From SLNP01 sp964568875 (GTDB lineage: Bacteria > Bacteroidota > Bacteroidia > Bacteroidales > VadinHA17), in assembly GCA_964568875.1 (NCBI GenBank), contig CAZMSH010000008.1, positions 49,407-113,406 of the forward strand: a DNA stretch of 64,000 bases. Direction: 5' to 3'. The notes beneath the pieces are model-generated. The model was not told the origin of the DNA. It worked only from the letters and a program-made list of their open reading frames with translations, and made no database searches. Of the stretch, positions 35,310 to 43,926 are shown piece after piece. Made by a program: the position numbers and the translations under genes. The first letter of the stretch is position 1. Every line of letters starts with the position of its first letter.

Positions 35310-35786
35310 TTAAAACCTGAAATGAGCGAAAGCCTTGTTTGCTTCTGCCATCCTGTGAGTGTCCTCCTTTTTCTTGAAGGCAGCACCTTCCTGGTTATAG
35401 GCAGCCATCACCTCGGCGGCAAGACGCTCGGCCATTGAGCGGCCTCCCCTCTTGCGGGCGAAGAGGATCAGGTTCTTCATTCCTACGCTTATTTTACGGT
35501 CAGGCCTTATCTCCATCGGAACCTGGAAGGTGGCTCCTCCCACACGGCGACTCTTCACCTCAACCTGCGGAGTAATATTCTCGAGAGCCTGCTTCCATAT
35601 TTCGAGGGAATTCTTGCCTTCAACTTTCATCTTATCATCTATGATCTCAAGTGAATCATAGAAAATTTTGAAGGCCAGGTTCTTCTTCCCACTTCTCATC
35701 ATGTTGTTTACGAACCTTGTTACAAAAGGATCATTGAATTTCGGATCAGGTAGTATGATCCGCTTCTTTGGTTTTGCCTTTCTCAT
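35310..35786 (-). CDS. rpsG: Ribosomal protein uS7
   Basis: 158 aa. It begins MRKAKPKKRIILPDPKFNDPFVTRFVNNMMRSGKK and ends RMAEANKAFAHFRF. It nucleates the 30S head and lines the E site. It follows rpsL by 21 bp. Confidence 0.98.
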   Translation of the reverse strand: MRKAKPKKRIILPDPKFNDPFVTRFVNNMMRSGKKNLAFKIFYDSLEIIDDKMKVEGKNSLEIWKQALENITPQVEVKSRRVGGATFQVPMEIRPDRKISVGMKNLILFARKRGGRSMAERLAAEVMAAYNQEGAAFKKKEDTHRMAEANKAFAHFRF

Positions 35787-35807
35787 TATCTGAATCCTTT
35801 AATACTG

Positions 35808-36182
35808 TTACTTCTTCGGTCTCTTTGTACCATACTTCGATCTTCTCTGCGAACGGCCGTCAACGCCTGATGCATCAAGAGCACCCCTTACAAGGTGATA
35901 CCTTACACCCGGAAGATCCTTGACCCTGCCACCCCTGATAAGCACTATAGAGTGCTCCTGCAGGTTGTGACCTTCACCAGGTATATATGCGTTCACCTCC
36001 TTACCGTTGGTAAGCCTTACCCTGGCCACCTTCCTCATGGCCGAATTGGGCTTCTTCGGAGTTGTCGTGTAAACGCGTACGCAAACTCCCCTCCTCTGAG
36101 GGCATGAATCCAAAGCAGGTGCCTTGCTCTTGTCAACAAGTTTGTTCCTGCCCTTTCTTACTAATTGCTGAATTGTTGGCAT
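35808..36182 (-). CDS. rpsL: Ribosomal protein uS12
   Basis: 124 aa. It has KKPNSAMRKVARVRL (the PNSA streptomycin-site loop with Lys42-equivalent TTPKKPNS) and PGVRYHLVRGALDASGVDGR. It guards decoding accuracy. It is the first gene of the supercluster. Confidence 0.98.
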   Translation of the reverse strand: MPTIQQLVRKGRNKLVDKSKAPALDSCPQRRGVCVRVYTTTPKKPNSAMRKVARVRLTNGKEVNAYIPGEGHNLQEHSIVLIRGGRVKDLPGVRYHLVRGALDASGVDGRSQRRSKYGTKRPKK

Positions 36183-36534
36183 ATATACTACTTAGTTAGT
36201 CAATAGTTCAATTTATCTTTAATCTTCATGACCGGGCCGGCATACAACAATCCCTGCATTGACCGGGAGCCTCTGCCGCGACAGATCATTAATCTGTTAT
36301 AAGTTGGTTGTAAGTTCTCAACAGGTTACTTCCCGACCTTTCTCCTTCGAAACCGCTTTTCTTAAACTTACTGTTGAAAGAAATGCCGGTACTCCTGTGG
36401 TCTTTTAAAACCGGCGCAAAGAAAAGAAATATTTTTCAATAAACAAAAGCTTTCTGTTTCTGAGTGAAAAAATTATTAATTTTGCCGCTCCAAACGCTAC
36501 AGATATAAATGTATAACCAGAAATAACTCAAGAA
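36183..36534. other. Divergent control region of rpsL operon and EF-G2
   Basis: 352 bp without a gene. The EF-G2 promoter box lies at its right end (36477-36484). No clean TAnnTTTG box was found for the rpsL direction, although this must hold the promoter and leader of a very highly expressed operon. A weak CCGGT/ACCGG inverted repeat occurs near 36387-36417. No tRNA or small gene is seen. Confidence 0.6.
36477..36484 (+). promoter_or_regulatory. -7 box of the EF-G2 promoter
   Basis: TAATTTTG followed by C fits TAnnTTTG(C) perfectly, 51 bp before the EF-G2 start. Upstream, TTTCTG at 36451-36456 is a possible weak -33 box. Confidence 0.6.
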
Positions 36535-38691
36535 ATGAAGACTTACCAGACGGACCATATCAGGAACATTGCCCTGCTGGGTAACTCAGGATCGGGAAAA
36601 ACCACCCTTGCAGAGACGATGTTGCTCAACGGCGGTATTATCGAAAGGCGCGGAACTGTTGAATCAAAAAACACGGTTTCAGACTATAAACCTATTGAAC
36701 AGGAGAATGGAAACTCGATCTTTTCAACGGTACTGTATACCGAGTTCCTGAACCACAAGATCAACATCCTCGATACCCCGGGTCTTGACGACTTCAGCGG
36801 TGGGGTAATCTCATCGCTGCACGCCACGGATACAGGTCTCATTCTGGTAGATTCACATAACGGCGTTGAAGTAGGAACCGAGATACACTTCAGGCATGCC
36901 GACCGTTACAACAAGCCGGTAATCTTTGCAGTAAATTCAGTCGATCATGAGAAATCAAATTTTGACAAAACCATAGAGATTCTCAGGGAAAGGTTTGGAA
37001 GCAATGTCTGCCTTATACAGTTTCCGGTGTCAGAAGGAGTAGGCTTCAACTCAGTTATCGATGTAATGAAGATGAAGATGCTGCGATATGCCAAGGATGG
37101 CGGCAAGGCAGAATTGGTTGATATTCCTGATGAACATAAGGATAAGGCTGAGGAGCTTCATAATGCGCTGGTTGAAAAAGCAGCTGAAAGCGAAGAGAGC
37201 CTTATGGAACTCTTCTTTGAGAACGAAAGCCTCACAGAGGAGCAGATTATTGAAGGTTTTGTAAAAGGTATTGCTACCCGGGGCATCTTCCCGGTGGTCT
37301 GTATATCGGCAAAACTGAATTATGGTGTCGACAGGCTTATGGAGTTTATAACCATGGCAGCGCCAAAAGTTACAGACATGCCGGCCCCGGTAAATAATAA
37401 AGGACAGGAAGTGAAACCTTCAGCTACCGGTCCTGCTTCTGTTTTCATCTTCAAATCTTCAATTGAAGAGCATATCGGTGAGATTAATTACTTCAGGGTA
37501 ATAACCGGCAAGGTTACAGAGAACCTCGATGTTGTAAATTCCAATAATGGATCAAAGGAGAGACTGGCACAGATATTTGCATGCGCAGGCAGAAACCGTA
37601 CAAGAGTACCGGAGATGCAGGCAGGTGATATCGGGGCATTTGTGAAACTTAAGAATACCAAGACCAACCACACACTCAACTCCCCGGGGAACGACTGGAA
37701 GTTTGACAATATTAAATTCCCTGAGCCTAAGTACCGCACTGCCATTAAGCCACTCAGCGAAGGCGACGAGGAGAAACTGGGTGATGCCCTCAACAAGATG
37801 CACCAGGAGGATCCGACGATAATCGTGGAATACTCAAAGGAGCTTAAGCAGATAATAATTCACGGACAGGGTGAGTATCATCTGAACATACTGAAGTGGC
37901 ATCTTGACAACATCTTTAAGATAGAGACACAGTTCCTGGCTCCGAAGATACCCTACAGGGAAACCATTACCAAAGCCGCCCAGGCTGACTACCGCCACAA
38001 GAAGCAGTCAGGAGGAGCAGGACAATTCGGAGAAGTTCACATGATAATTGAACCTTATGAAGAGGGCTCTTCTGACAAGGACATGCAGAAGATTAACGGC
38101 AAGGAGTTTAAGCTCTCCATTCGCGACCGCGAAGAGATAAAGCTGTCATGGGGCGGAAAACTTGTTTATATTAACTGTATTGTAGGAGGATCGATAGATG
38201 CCAGGTTTATGCCGGCTATCCTTAAAGGTATAATGGAGAAGATGGAGGTAGGTCCGCTTACCGGTTCATACGCCCGTGATATAAGAGTGTATGTCTATGA
38301 CGGCAAGATGCACCCGGTTGACTCAAACGAGATATCCTTCAAGCTTGCGGGACGAAATGCCTTCAGCACTGCTTTCAAAAATGCGGGTCCAAAGATTCTT
38401 GAACCGGTTTATGATGTAGAGATAATGGTTCCGTCAGACCGTATGGGAGATGTCATATCTGATCTGCAGGGACGCAGGGGAATGGTGCTTGGCATGTCTT
38501 CTGAGAAGGGCTTCGAGGTTATAAAGGCCAAGGTTCCTCTTGCAGAGATGAACAAGTACTCGACAGCACTCAGCTCAATCACCGGAGGTCGTGCAATGTA
38601 CACCATGAAGTTCGCAGAATACTCTCAGGTGCCTGGTGATGTACAGGATGCCGTAATCAAAGCTTACGAAGCAGAAGCAGACGAGGAGTAG
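36535..38691 (+). CDS. EF-G paralogue of the EF-G2 type with altered GTPase motifs
   Basis: 718 aa with all five EF-G domains. The P-loop is GNSGSGKTT (16-24) instead of AHIDAGKTT. Switch I lacks the RGITI motif (ENGNSIFST at 57-65). Switch II is DTPGLDDF (80-87), where Leu84 replaces the catalytic histidine. The base motif NKMD has become NSVD (134-137). Domains III-V are well kept (ILKWHLDNIFKIE, QSGGAGQFGEVHMIIEPYE, RRGMVLGMSS, and the GGRAMYTMKFAEYSQVP end). From known work, Bacteroides thetaiotaomicron EF-G2 supports translocation without GTP hydrolysis and matters in carbon starvation; this gene fits that type. It has its own promoter, divergent from the ribosomal operon. Confidence 0.9.
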   Translation: MKTYQTDHIRNIALLGNSGSGKTTLAETMLLNGGIIERRGTVESKNTVSDYKPIEQENGNSIFSTVLYTEFLNHKINILDTPGLDDFSGGVISSLHATDTGLILVDSHNGVEVGTEIHFRHADRYNKPVIFAVNSVDHEKSNFDKTIEILRERFGSNVCLIQFPVSEGVGFNSVIDVMKMKMLRYAKDGGKAELVDIPDEHKDKAEELHNALVEKAAESEESLMELFFENESLTEEQIIEGFVKGIATRGIFPVVCISAKLNYGVDRLMEFITMAAPKVTDMPAPVNNKGQEVKPSATGPASVFIFKSSIEEHIGEINYFRVITGKVTENLDVVNSNNGSKERLAQIFACAGRNRTRVPEMQAGDIGAFVKLKNTKTNHTLNSPGNDWKFDNIKFPEPKYRTAIKPLSEGDEEKLGDALNKMHQEDPTIIVEYSKELKQIIIHGQGEYHLNILKWHLDNIFKIETQFLAPKIPYRETITKAAQADYRHKKQSGGAGQFGEVHMIIEPYEEGSSDKDMQKINGKEFKLSIRDREEIKLSWGGKLVYINCIVGGSIDARFMPAILKGIMEKMEVGPLTGSYARDIRVYVYDGKMHPVDSNEISFKLAGRNAFSTAFKNAGPKILEPVYDVEIMVPSDRMGDVISDLQGRRGMVLGMSSEKGFEVIKAKVPLAEMNKYSTALSSITGGRAMYTMKFAEYSQVPGDVQDAVIKAYEAEADEE

Positions 38692-38698
38692 GCAAGGG

Positions 38699-38735
38699 AT
38701 ATCAGATATCAGATATAAGATATCAGATATAAGAT
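38699..38735. repeat. Short tandem AT repeat after EF-G2
   Basis: The 14-bp unit AGATATCAGATATA occurs twice in a row with partial copies at both ends, starting 8 bp after the EF-G2 stop. Confidence 0.7.
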
Positions 38736-38757
38736 TTGTGATATAGTATTAAGAATG

Positions 38758-38815
38758 CCGGGGGCCTGGGTGACAGGCTTCCGGTAATAAAAAGTGATAA
38801 CACCCTGTTACTTTT
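38758..38815. terminator. Two hairpins between convergent genes
   Basis: An 11-bp GC-rich stem (38758-38768 with 38774-38784, loop GGTGA, two G-T pairs) is followed by AAAAG-TAACA / TGTTA-CTTTT (38790-38815), which has A and T runs on both sides. Together they should end transcription of EF-G2 from the left and the C25-like operon from the right. Confidence 0.6.
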
Positions 38816-38879
38816 AATATTGAACCTCTTAATCAATTATCTTTCGTAGCAGGGAGGAGAGATGAGAGAGGATTCTCTA

Positions 38880-41039
38880 CTATTTAAGGCGGTTTATCGT
38901 TTTCGTTGCTTCGTTTCTGATACGTTCGCTATTTTCATCAGATGTGGCAATGCTTTGACATGCATCAATTATTTCGCCGCGTCTGTAGCTGTACTCAAAC
39001 CAACCGAGCGCTTCAATAAGGAACCATTTAATGCTCTCATCGTTACATTGCGACAGGTATTCAGTAAGTTCACTCACTCCTGTGTGGTAGGTCTTGTTTC
39101 TGAGGTTTCTTATTGAGAATATCCTGTCACGCTGAGTTGTCTCCGGCAGTATTACCTCGTTGACAGTTCTACGGGCACTCCCTGTCAGACTGGAAATGTC
39201 CCCCATTGTTGTCTGATAAATACTTCCGAAATGGTTTCCTGTAGTATCAATCCCGGCGGCCCACTTTTTAAGCGATTCTGTCATCAATTCCTCTTCAAAG
39301 AAGCCCAGTCCGTCTCGCAATTGGTAATTCTCACGTTTAGAGCTGTTAGGATTTGCATAAGCCATGATTAATGGATCAATAAGGTCAGGATGCCCTGATT
39401 TCCAGGCATAATTTGCTCCCAATCGTCTGATAAGTTCATATGAATCAGACATGGCCGCTGCTGTTACCTTAATAAAATAATCATCTCTTATGTATGATAA
39501 CAGCTTAAGGCACTCCATGCGGGTAACAAAATAATCGGATTCAAGATACTTTTCATAAAGAAGCTGGCCCAGTCCATCGTATCCGGTATTATACAACTGT
39601 TTCAGAGCCCACGACTGCACATCCGGGTGTTGGTAATCTGCAAGATGAAGCAGTTTCCGGGTGTTTCCTTCAGCCTTCCTGATCTTTTCAAAATCTATAT
39701 TAGCGCTGGTTTTGAATCTGAAGGTCGGATCTCCGATAATATGGGTCTCCAGGAAACAGACATTCTTATTCCATTCACCCACTCTCATTCCAAGCGAAAG
39801 CAATCCGGCCATTTCATCCGGGAACTTATCCTGTATGGCATTAACAGTATTACCCTGTGCAGCAATAGCTTTTGAATTACCAAAAACGTAGCGCCCTGAA
39901 ATATAGTCATCAACATAATAGGAGCCGTTAAAGCATGCATCGAAAATTATAAAACTTACACGCGGGTAATAGTTCTCCAGATCATCGGCCATTATATCCA
40001 TATCCCTGAAGAAAATAGAGTCCTTCACTGTCTGATCCTTGTCAAAAGTCATATCAAACCACGACCTTGGAACATCAAGCCATTCCATATATCTCTTAAT
40101 GGCAGCCTCAGGGTCTTTGTCAGGACGGACTTTCGATCTGAGATAATACTTCACACTTTCAATATTTGCCTGTACCCCTTTTGAGGGATTCTCTCCGCTA
40201 ATATACTGTGCGTCTGTTCCTCCATGGTGATGAAGAAATGCAATATCAATATCCTTGGAAGACATAGTTGCCAGCAAACGATGCTTGACGTGGGTATCAA
40301 AATCAAAATTAATGTAATCGAATCCATTCTCCTGCCTCCATAGCTGTGGAAACTGCTGAAGAAGAGCGGCTCTCTCATCAATCCTGGCCGTCATCGATTC
40401 GGAATTATAACCGTGACCTGAGTACATAAGTATATCTGAAACCTTTTCAGGTGATTTATGAGCTTCAACCACCTTTCTGAGATAGCTCTTTAGAATCGAT
40501 TTATCCTCATCCCAGGGGATTCTTATCCTGCCAGAGTATATTTCAGGCTGCAGTTTCTGCGGTGAATCATGTCTCAATGAATAATAATGATAAACAGGTT
40601 GAACAGTATCCTGCATCAGATAATCAAAAACCAGGTCAAAGTCTTCATAAAACCTGTCGGATGCTACTGACGATCTTCCCCATGGAAATCTTTCCTGGTC
40701 CATCTTAAAAGCGGAGGTCATGTGCTGTGCATCTCTTAACATGGGAATTGGTATCTCACCAACAAAAACTGCACCCTCAAAAAGGGGATTATCGGAGTGG
40801 AGCTTTATTAGTTCAGCTTTAATAGAATCGGGATGGCTCCAGATGTCTATAATAATGGTAGTACGAAGCCCCTGAGAATCAAGAACTGCTGCATATTGCT
40901 CTAGCTCATCCTGAGCTGCCTCATAACTCTCTTTGTCGCAGATGATAGCAAAATCATAAGCCCTCTGTTCAGCACATGATGCCAAAATCATCAGCGAGAT
41001 AATAATTATTGTCTGAATCCGATGTGTTGCTGCTTTCAT
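38880..41039 (-). CDS. Gingipain-like (C25, clan CD) lipoprotein with helical repeats
   Basis: 719 aa. The lipobox LASC gives Cys22 as lipid anchor. The middle part resembles C25 peptidases: GAVFVGEIPIP (89-99), PEIYSGRIRIP (165-175), YLRKVVEAH, LMYSGHG, then FLHHHGG with the His-Gly pair at 272-273, and IIFDACFNGSYY with Cys369. THIIGDPTFRF (432-442) matches the usual end of that fold. The 97 residues between His and Cys are more than in gingipain or caspase, so a loop insertion of about 60 residues is present. From about 455 onward are HEAT-like helical repeats. It is probably an outer-membrane-linked protease, or an inactive relative. It is the last gene of the eight-gene unit, 5 bp after the DUF6850-type gene. 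Confidence 0.78.
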   Translation of the reverse strand: MKAATHRIQTIIIISLMILASCAEQRAYDFAIICDKESYEAAQDELEQYAAVLDSQGLRTTIIIDIWSHPDSIKAELIKLHSDNPLFEGAVFVGEIPIPMLRDAQHMTSAFKMDQERFPWGRSSVASDRFYEDFDLVFDYLMQDTVQPVYHYYSLRHDSPQKLQPEIYSGRIRIPWDEDKSILKSYLRKVVEAHKSPEKVSDILMYSGHGYNSESMTARIDERAALLQQFPQLWRQENGFDYINFDFDTHVKHRLLATMSSKDIDIAFLHHHGGTDAQYISGENPSKGVQANIESVKYYLRSKVRPDKDPEAAIKRYMEWLDVPRSWFDMTFDKDQTVKDSIFFRDMDIMADDLENYYPRVSFIIFDACFNGSYYVDDYISGRYVFGNSKAIAAQGNTVNAIQDKFPDEMAGLLSLGMRVGEWNKNVCFLETHIIGDPTFRFKTSANIDFEKIRKAEGNTRKLLHLADYQHPDVQSWALKQLYNTGYDGLGQLLYEKYLESDYFVTRMECLKLLSYIRDDYFIKVTAAAMSDSYELIRRLGANYAWKSGHPDLIDPLIMAYANPNSSKRENYQLRDGLGFFEEELMTESLKKWAAGIDTTGNHFGSIYQTTMGDISSLTGSARRTVNEVILPETTQRDRIFSIRNLRNKTYHTGVSELTEYLSQCNDESIKWFLIEALGWFEYSYRRGEIIDACQSIATSDENSERIRNEATKTINRLK

Positions 41040-41044
41040 ATCTT

Positions 41045-42625
41045 TTAGAAGATTATTCCCAATAATAAATTAAACCCCATATTGTTTCCTGCTATATCAT
41101 CTGAGCCAAATGGAATATTTCTGTTATAGTCAATCTTGATATAATATTGTGAAATGCTTTCAGAGCCAGCATCAATAAGCGAAGTAAGAGAAATATCGCC
41201 TCTGAAGAAATTATAGTGCATTGCCGTGTAGTCTGCAACGGCCACCTCCGGTATGCTCTGATTCATAACAACATATGCCATATCTTTATATAAGCTTCTT
41301 CGTAAAGTGCCGGTTAGTTCAGGAAGAATTACCAAACCTCTTGCCGGGTTTAGGGACCTGCTGAGTCCGACAATCCCTGTTACTGTAAATACGTCAAAAA
41401 ATCCCCAGTTTTCTACAGGAAAGTGTTTTGATGAGTAATAATTAGCCATAATACCTGTAGTAGCCTCAAAGCCAGGCCTGTCAGCTTTACCTCCATGCAC
41501 TAATCTGTAAAGCAGCCTGCCTGAATAACTTTCGATTGTGTGCCTGTTATCAACCCAGCTTAGTGTTACCAGTGAATCATACGAATAAAGACCCTGTACT
41601 ATCCTGACATAATCCTGGTTTATCTCTGCGCCGCCAAGGAAATCAGCTCTCATATCAATTTCCAGATTGTGTGAGACCTTATCTCCCTTCAGTGTCTGAA
41701 TTGAATATAATGAGATAGTTGTTTTTTCAGAAATTGCATCGAGCAATCTGTTTGCACTGCCGTATCGAACTTCCTCTGAATAAAACCTTACACCTGCGCT
41801 GTTCAGACTACTGAATCTGTTATTTTCATAGCCCAACTGGATGTCGGCCCTGAATCCGGAACCATAATATGCATTTGAATAACTGTAAATATTACGTATC
41901 GATTTAAAGTAACCCAAACCCATAAACTGAAACAGGTTATACTTGGCATTTTCGGTTACACTAACGCTTATATCATTGTTGAATCGCTCGAGACCGCCAC
42001 TTAGCCCTATTGTAATATTATCTTTTGTAAGAGTTACACCGGGCATGACCAGAAGACTTGATATATCATTAAGGTTACGCGGGTCTTTTTGTTTTGCCCC
42101 TGTACTGTTACTATAATTTAGTCCCAGCCCGACAGAAACTCTTTCTGACAAATTTACAGAGACCGTCCCTTTTAAGGAGTAACCTTCCTTTCGTTGTCTT
42201 CCTCCTATTGTATCGCCAAGCAGATATGGGTTTGAGGGGTCAAATACCAGCGTATTATTATATTTCAGTCTGTCATAATGTTCATTGCTATAACCAAAAG
42301 CTCCGTAAAATGACACATTCTTAATCCTTGTATAGCCTTCAGTAAAAGCATGAAAGCTGTTTACAATGCCAGGCTCCTGTGAAAATCTTATATCCTTTCC
42401 CGAATATCTGTAACCGATCTCAGCCCTGTTTGATGATGTGAATTCAGTCTTTGAGAGACCTGCAGGATTAATTTGTCCCAGCCAGGGGGTATTATATTTC
42501 ATAAGTCTCCAGAATTCAAAGGAGGAGCCTCTTCCTGTAGTATCAGGGACAGCACCTGCATTCATTATGCAACAGGCAGATAATAAATTGATCAGGACTG
42601 CAATATGTAATCGATATCTCCTCAT
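41045..42625 (-). CDS. DUF6850-type outer-membrane beta-barrel protein
   Basis: 526 aa. A signal peptide at about 1-26 is followed by FWRLMKYNTPWLGQINPAGLSK and then many alternating amphipathic strands rich in Tyr, Asn and Ser (for example SVGLGLNYSNSTGAK, SGFRADIQLGYENN), ending with LLLGIIF, a typical C-terminal strand with terminal Phe. This is the layout of an outer-membrane barrel. The family assignment is from the sequence pattern and its usual neighbours, a TonB receptor and a DUF4876 lipoprotein. The function is not known. Confidence 0.75.
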   Translation of the reverse strand: MRRYRLHIAVLINLLSACCIMNAGAVPDTTGRGSSFEFWRLMKYNTPWLGQINPAGLSKTEFTSSNRAEIGYRYSGKDIRFSQEPGIVNSFHAFTEGYTRIKNVSFYGAFGYSNEHYDRLKYNNTLVFDPSNPYLLGDTIGGRQRKEGYSLKGTVSVNLSERVSVGLGLNYSNSTGAKQKDPRNLNDISSLLVMPGVTLTKDNITIGLSGGLERFNNDISVSVTENAKYNLFQFMGLGYFKSIRNIYSYSNAYYGSGFRADIQLGYENNRFSSLNSAGVRFYSEEVRYGSANRLLDAISEKTTISLYSIQTLKGDKVSHNLEIDMRADFLGGAEINQDYVRIVQGLYSYDSLVTLSWVDNRHTIESYSGRLLYRLVHGGKADRPGFEATTGIMANYYSSKHFPVENWGFFDVFTVTGIVGLSRSLNPARGLVILPELTGTLRRSLYKDMAYVVMNQSIPEVAVADYTAMHYNFFRGDISLTSLIDAGSESISQYYIKIDYNRNIPFGSDDIAGNNMGFNLLLGIIF

Positions 42626-42692
42626 TGGCCAGGCAAAACAGGCGGAGAAGGGGAATTACTCCCCCCTACTCCCTACCTGATAATTTTCAAAT

Positions 42693-43898
42693 TTATTTTA
42701 CATCTACGGTTGCCGGATGTACAAAGGGTGTTGGCACCAGTTCAGAAAGAAAGTCTTCAGTAGAGTTGTTTGTGTCTTTGTAAATCACCTTACCGTCTAT
42801 AATCTTATCAACCTTTCTTCTGATACTCTTGCTTACATAGGTTCCGCTGCACCATACTTTGCCTGCATCGAGAGTTGTATGCAGCCTCTTATTCTGTTTG
42901 GTGGGATCAGCCTGTACTATCTCAACAGCATCAATAACCCAATCTTTGTGGACCATGAAATACTGCGTGGTAGAGGTTGTTCCGGGCTTGGTTGAGAAAT
43001 TGTTCGGTTCGTTAACAAATGACTGATAATCAAGACCGGTCGGCAGTCGGAAAATGATTACCGCAGCCCCGAAAACACTGTGAAGCCAGTCAAACATTGT
43101 TGCAGAAGTAGTATACATCAGTGTCAGATTTGGTACAGCAGGATTGTCTGTGTCCTTTCCGGGAGCCTCTACATATGTCTCCCATTGAGCATCTCCCAGG
43201 TTGACCGGTGAAGTCGGGTTACCGGCAGGATCAGTCTGATGATTTATTCCATCCTGAGCCAGTACAACACTTGTTCTGGGCGCAAGAGGATATGTTGTTC
43301 CGTTACCCGGCCACATCCACGCATGAAAGCCTACGGGCAGCCTGTCGAGAAGATTACCCTCTCCGTCGACCCATGGGGAAGGATTTGTTGCTGTTGTCTC
43401 AAGAACTCCGATACACAGTCCATCGAGATATATTACCTCATCACTGTTGTTATAGATCTCATGAAACTGATCTGCATAGTATGTTTTATCCTCAGGAGTT
43501 CTTGATCCGGTGTAATAAATCTCCTTAAATACAAGACCGCCCTGAAGTGATACAGCAACAAGATCAATATCAAAACTAAGGCTTAGGGCTGAGACAATCT
43601 TATTTTCCAGAATGCCATTAAAAGCAAATTCGTCGGTAGCCGTGGCTGCAGCTATGGTATAGGTCCCCTGTTCGAGGCTGAAAGCAGCTATGCCGTCAGC
43701 ATCTGTCATTGCCGAATCCACTTTGCTGGTAAGGTTATTGGTCACCTTCACCTTTATATTGGCTTTAGTGTCGGCAGTGTAACCATCGGGGTAGTTCACA
43801 GTGATCTCAACATCATAGAGTTGAGCACCCTCCTTATCGCAGGAGACAATAAAGGCTCCTGCCAGGATAACCAAAAATATTGCAATGTACTTCTTCAT
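42693..43898 (-). CDS. DUF4876-type surface lipoprotein
   Basis: 401 aa from ATG 43898 (an upstream in-frame ATG at 43922 adds 8 residues but spoils the signal peptide). The lipobox IVSC is followed by DKEG, suiting lipid export to the surface. A beta-sandwich domain (about 25-120) resembles a carboxypeptidase-regulatory fold: VEITVNYPDGYTADTKANIKVKV and TDADGIAAFSLEQGTYTI. The larger C-terminal domain has GGLVFKEIYYTGSRTPEDKTYYADQFHEIYNNSDEVIYLDGLCIG, typical of DUF4876. It starts 29 bp after the TonB receptor stop and probably caps that receptor or binds its substrate. Confidence 0.82.
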   Translation of the reverse strand: MKKYIAIFLVILAGAFIVSCDKEGAQLYDVEITVNYPDGYTADTKANIKVKVTNNLTSKVDSAMTDADGIAAFSLEQGTYTIAAATATDEFAFNGILENKIVSALSLSFDIDLVAVSLQGGLVFKEIYYTGSRTPEDKTYYADQFHEIYNNSDEVIYLDGLCIGVLETTATNPSPWVDGEGNLLDRLPVGFHAWMWPGNGTTYPLAPRTSVVLAQDGINHQTDPAGNPTSPVNLGDAQWETYVEAPGKDTDNPAVPNLTLMYTTSATMFDWLHSVFGAAVIIFRLPTGLDYQSFVNEPNNFSTKPGTTSTTQYFMVHKDWVIDAVEIVQADPTKQNKRLHTTLDAGKVWCSGTYVSKSIRRKVDKIIDGKVIYKDTNNSTEDFLSELVPTPFVHPATVDVK

Positions 43899-43926
43899 AA
43901 TTAGATGGTTTTTATTAGACATATGG

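Noticed and set aside
36183..36534. Perfect -7 box for the rpsL operon
   Set aside because: No CAAAnnTA on the plus strand (TAnnTTTG on minus) could be found in the spacer, so no promoter is claimed although one must exist.
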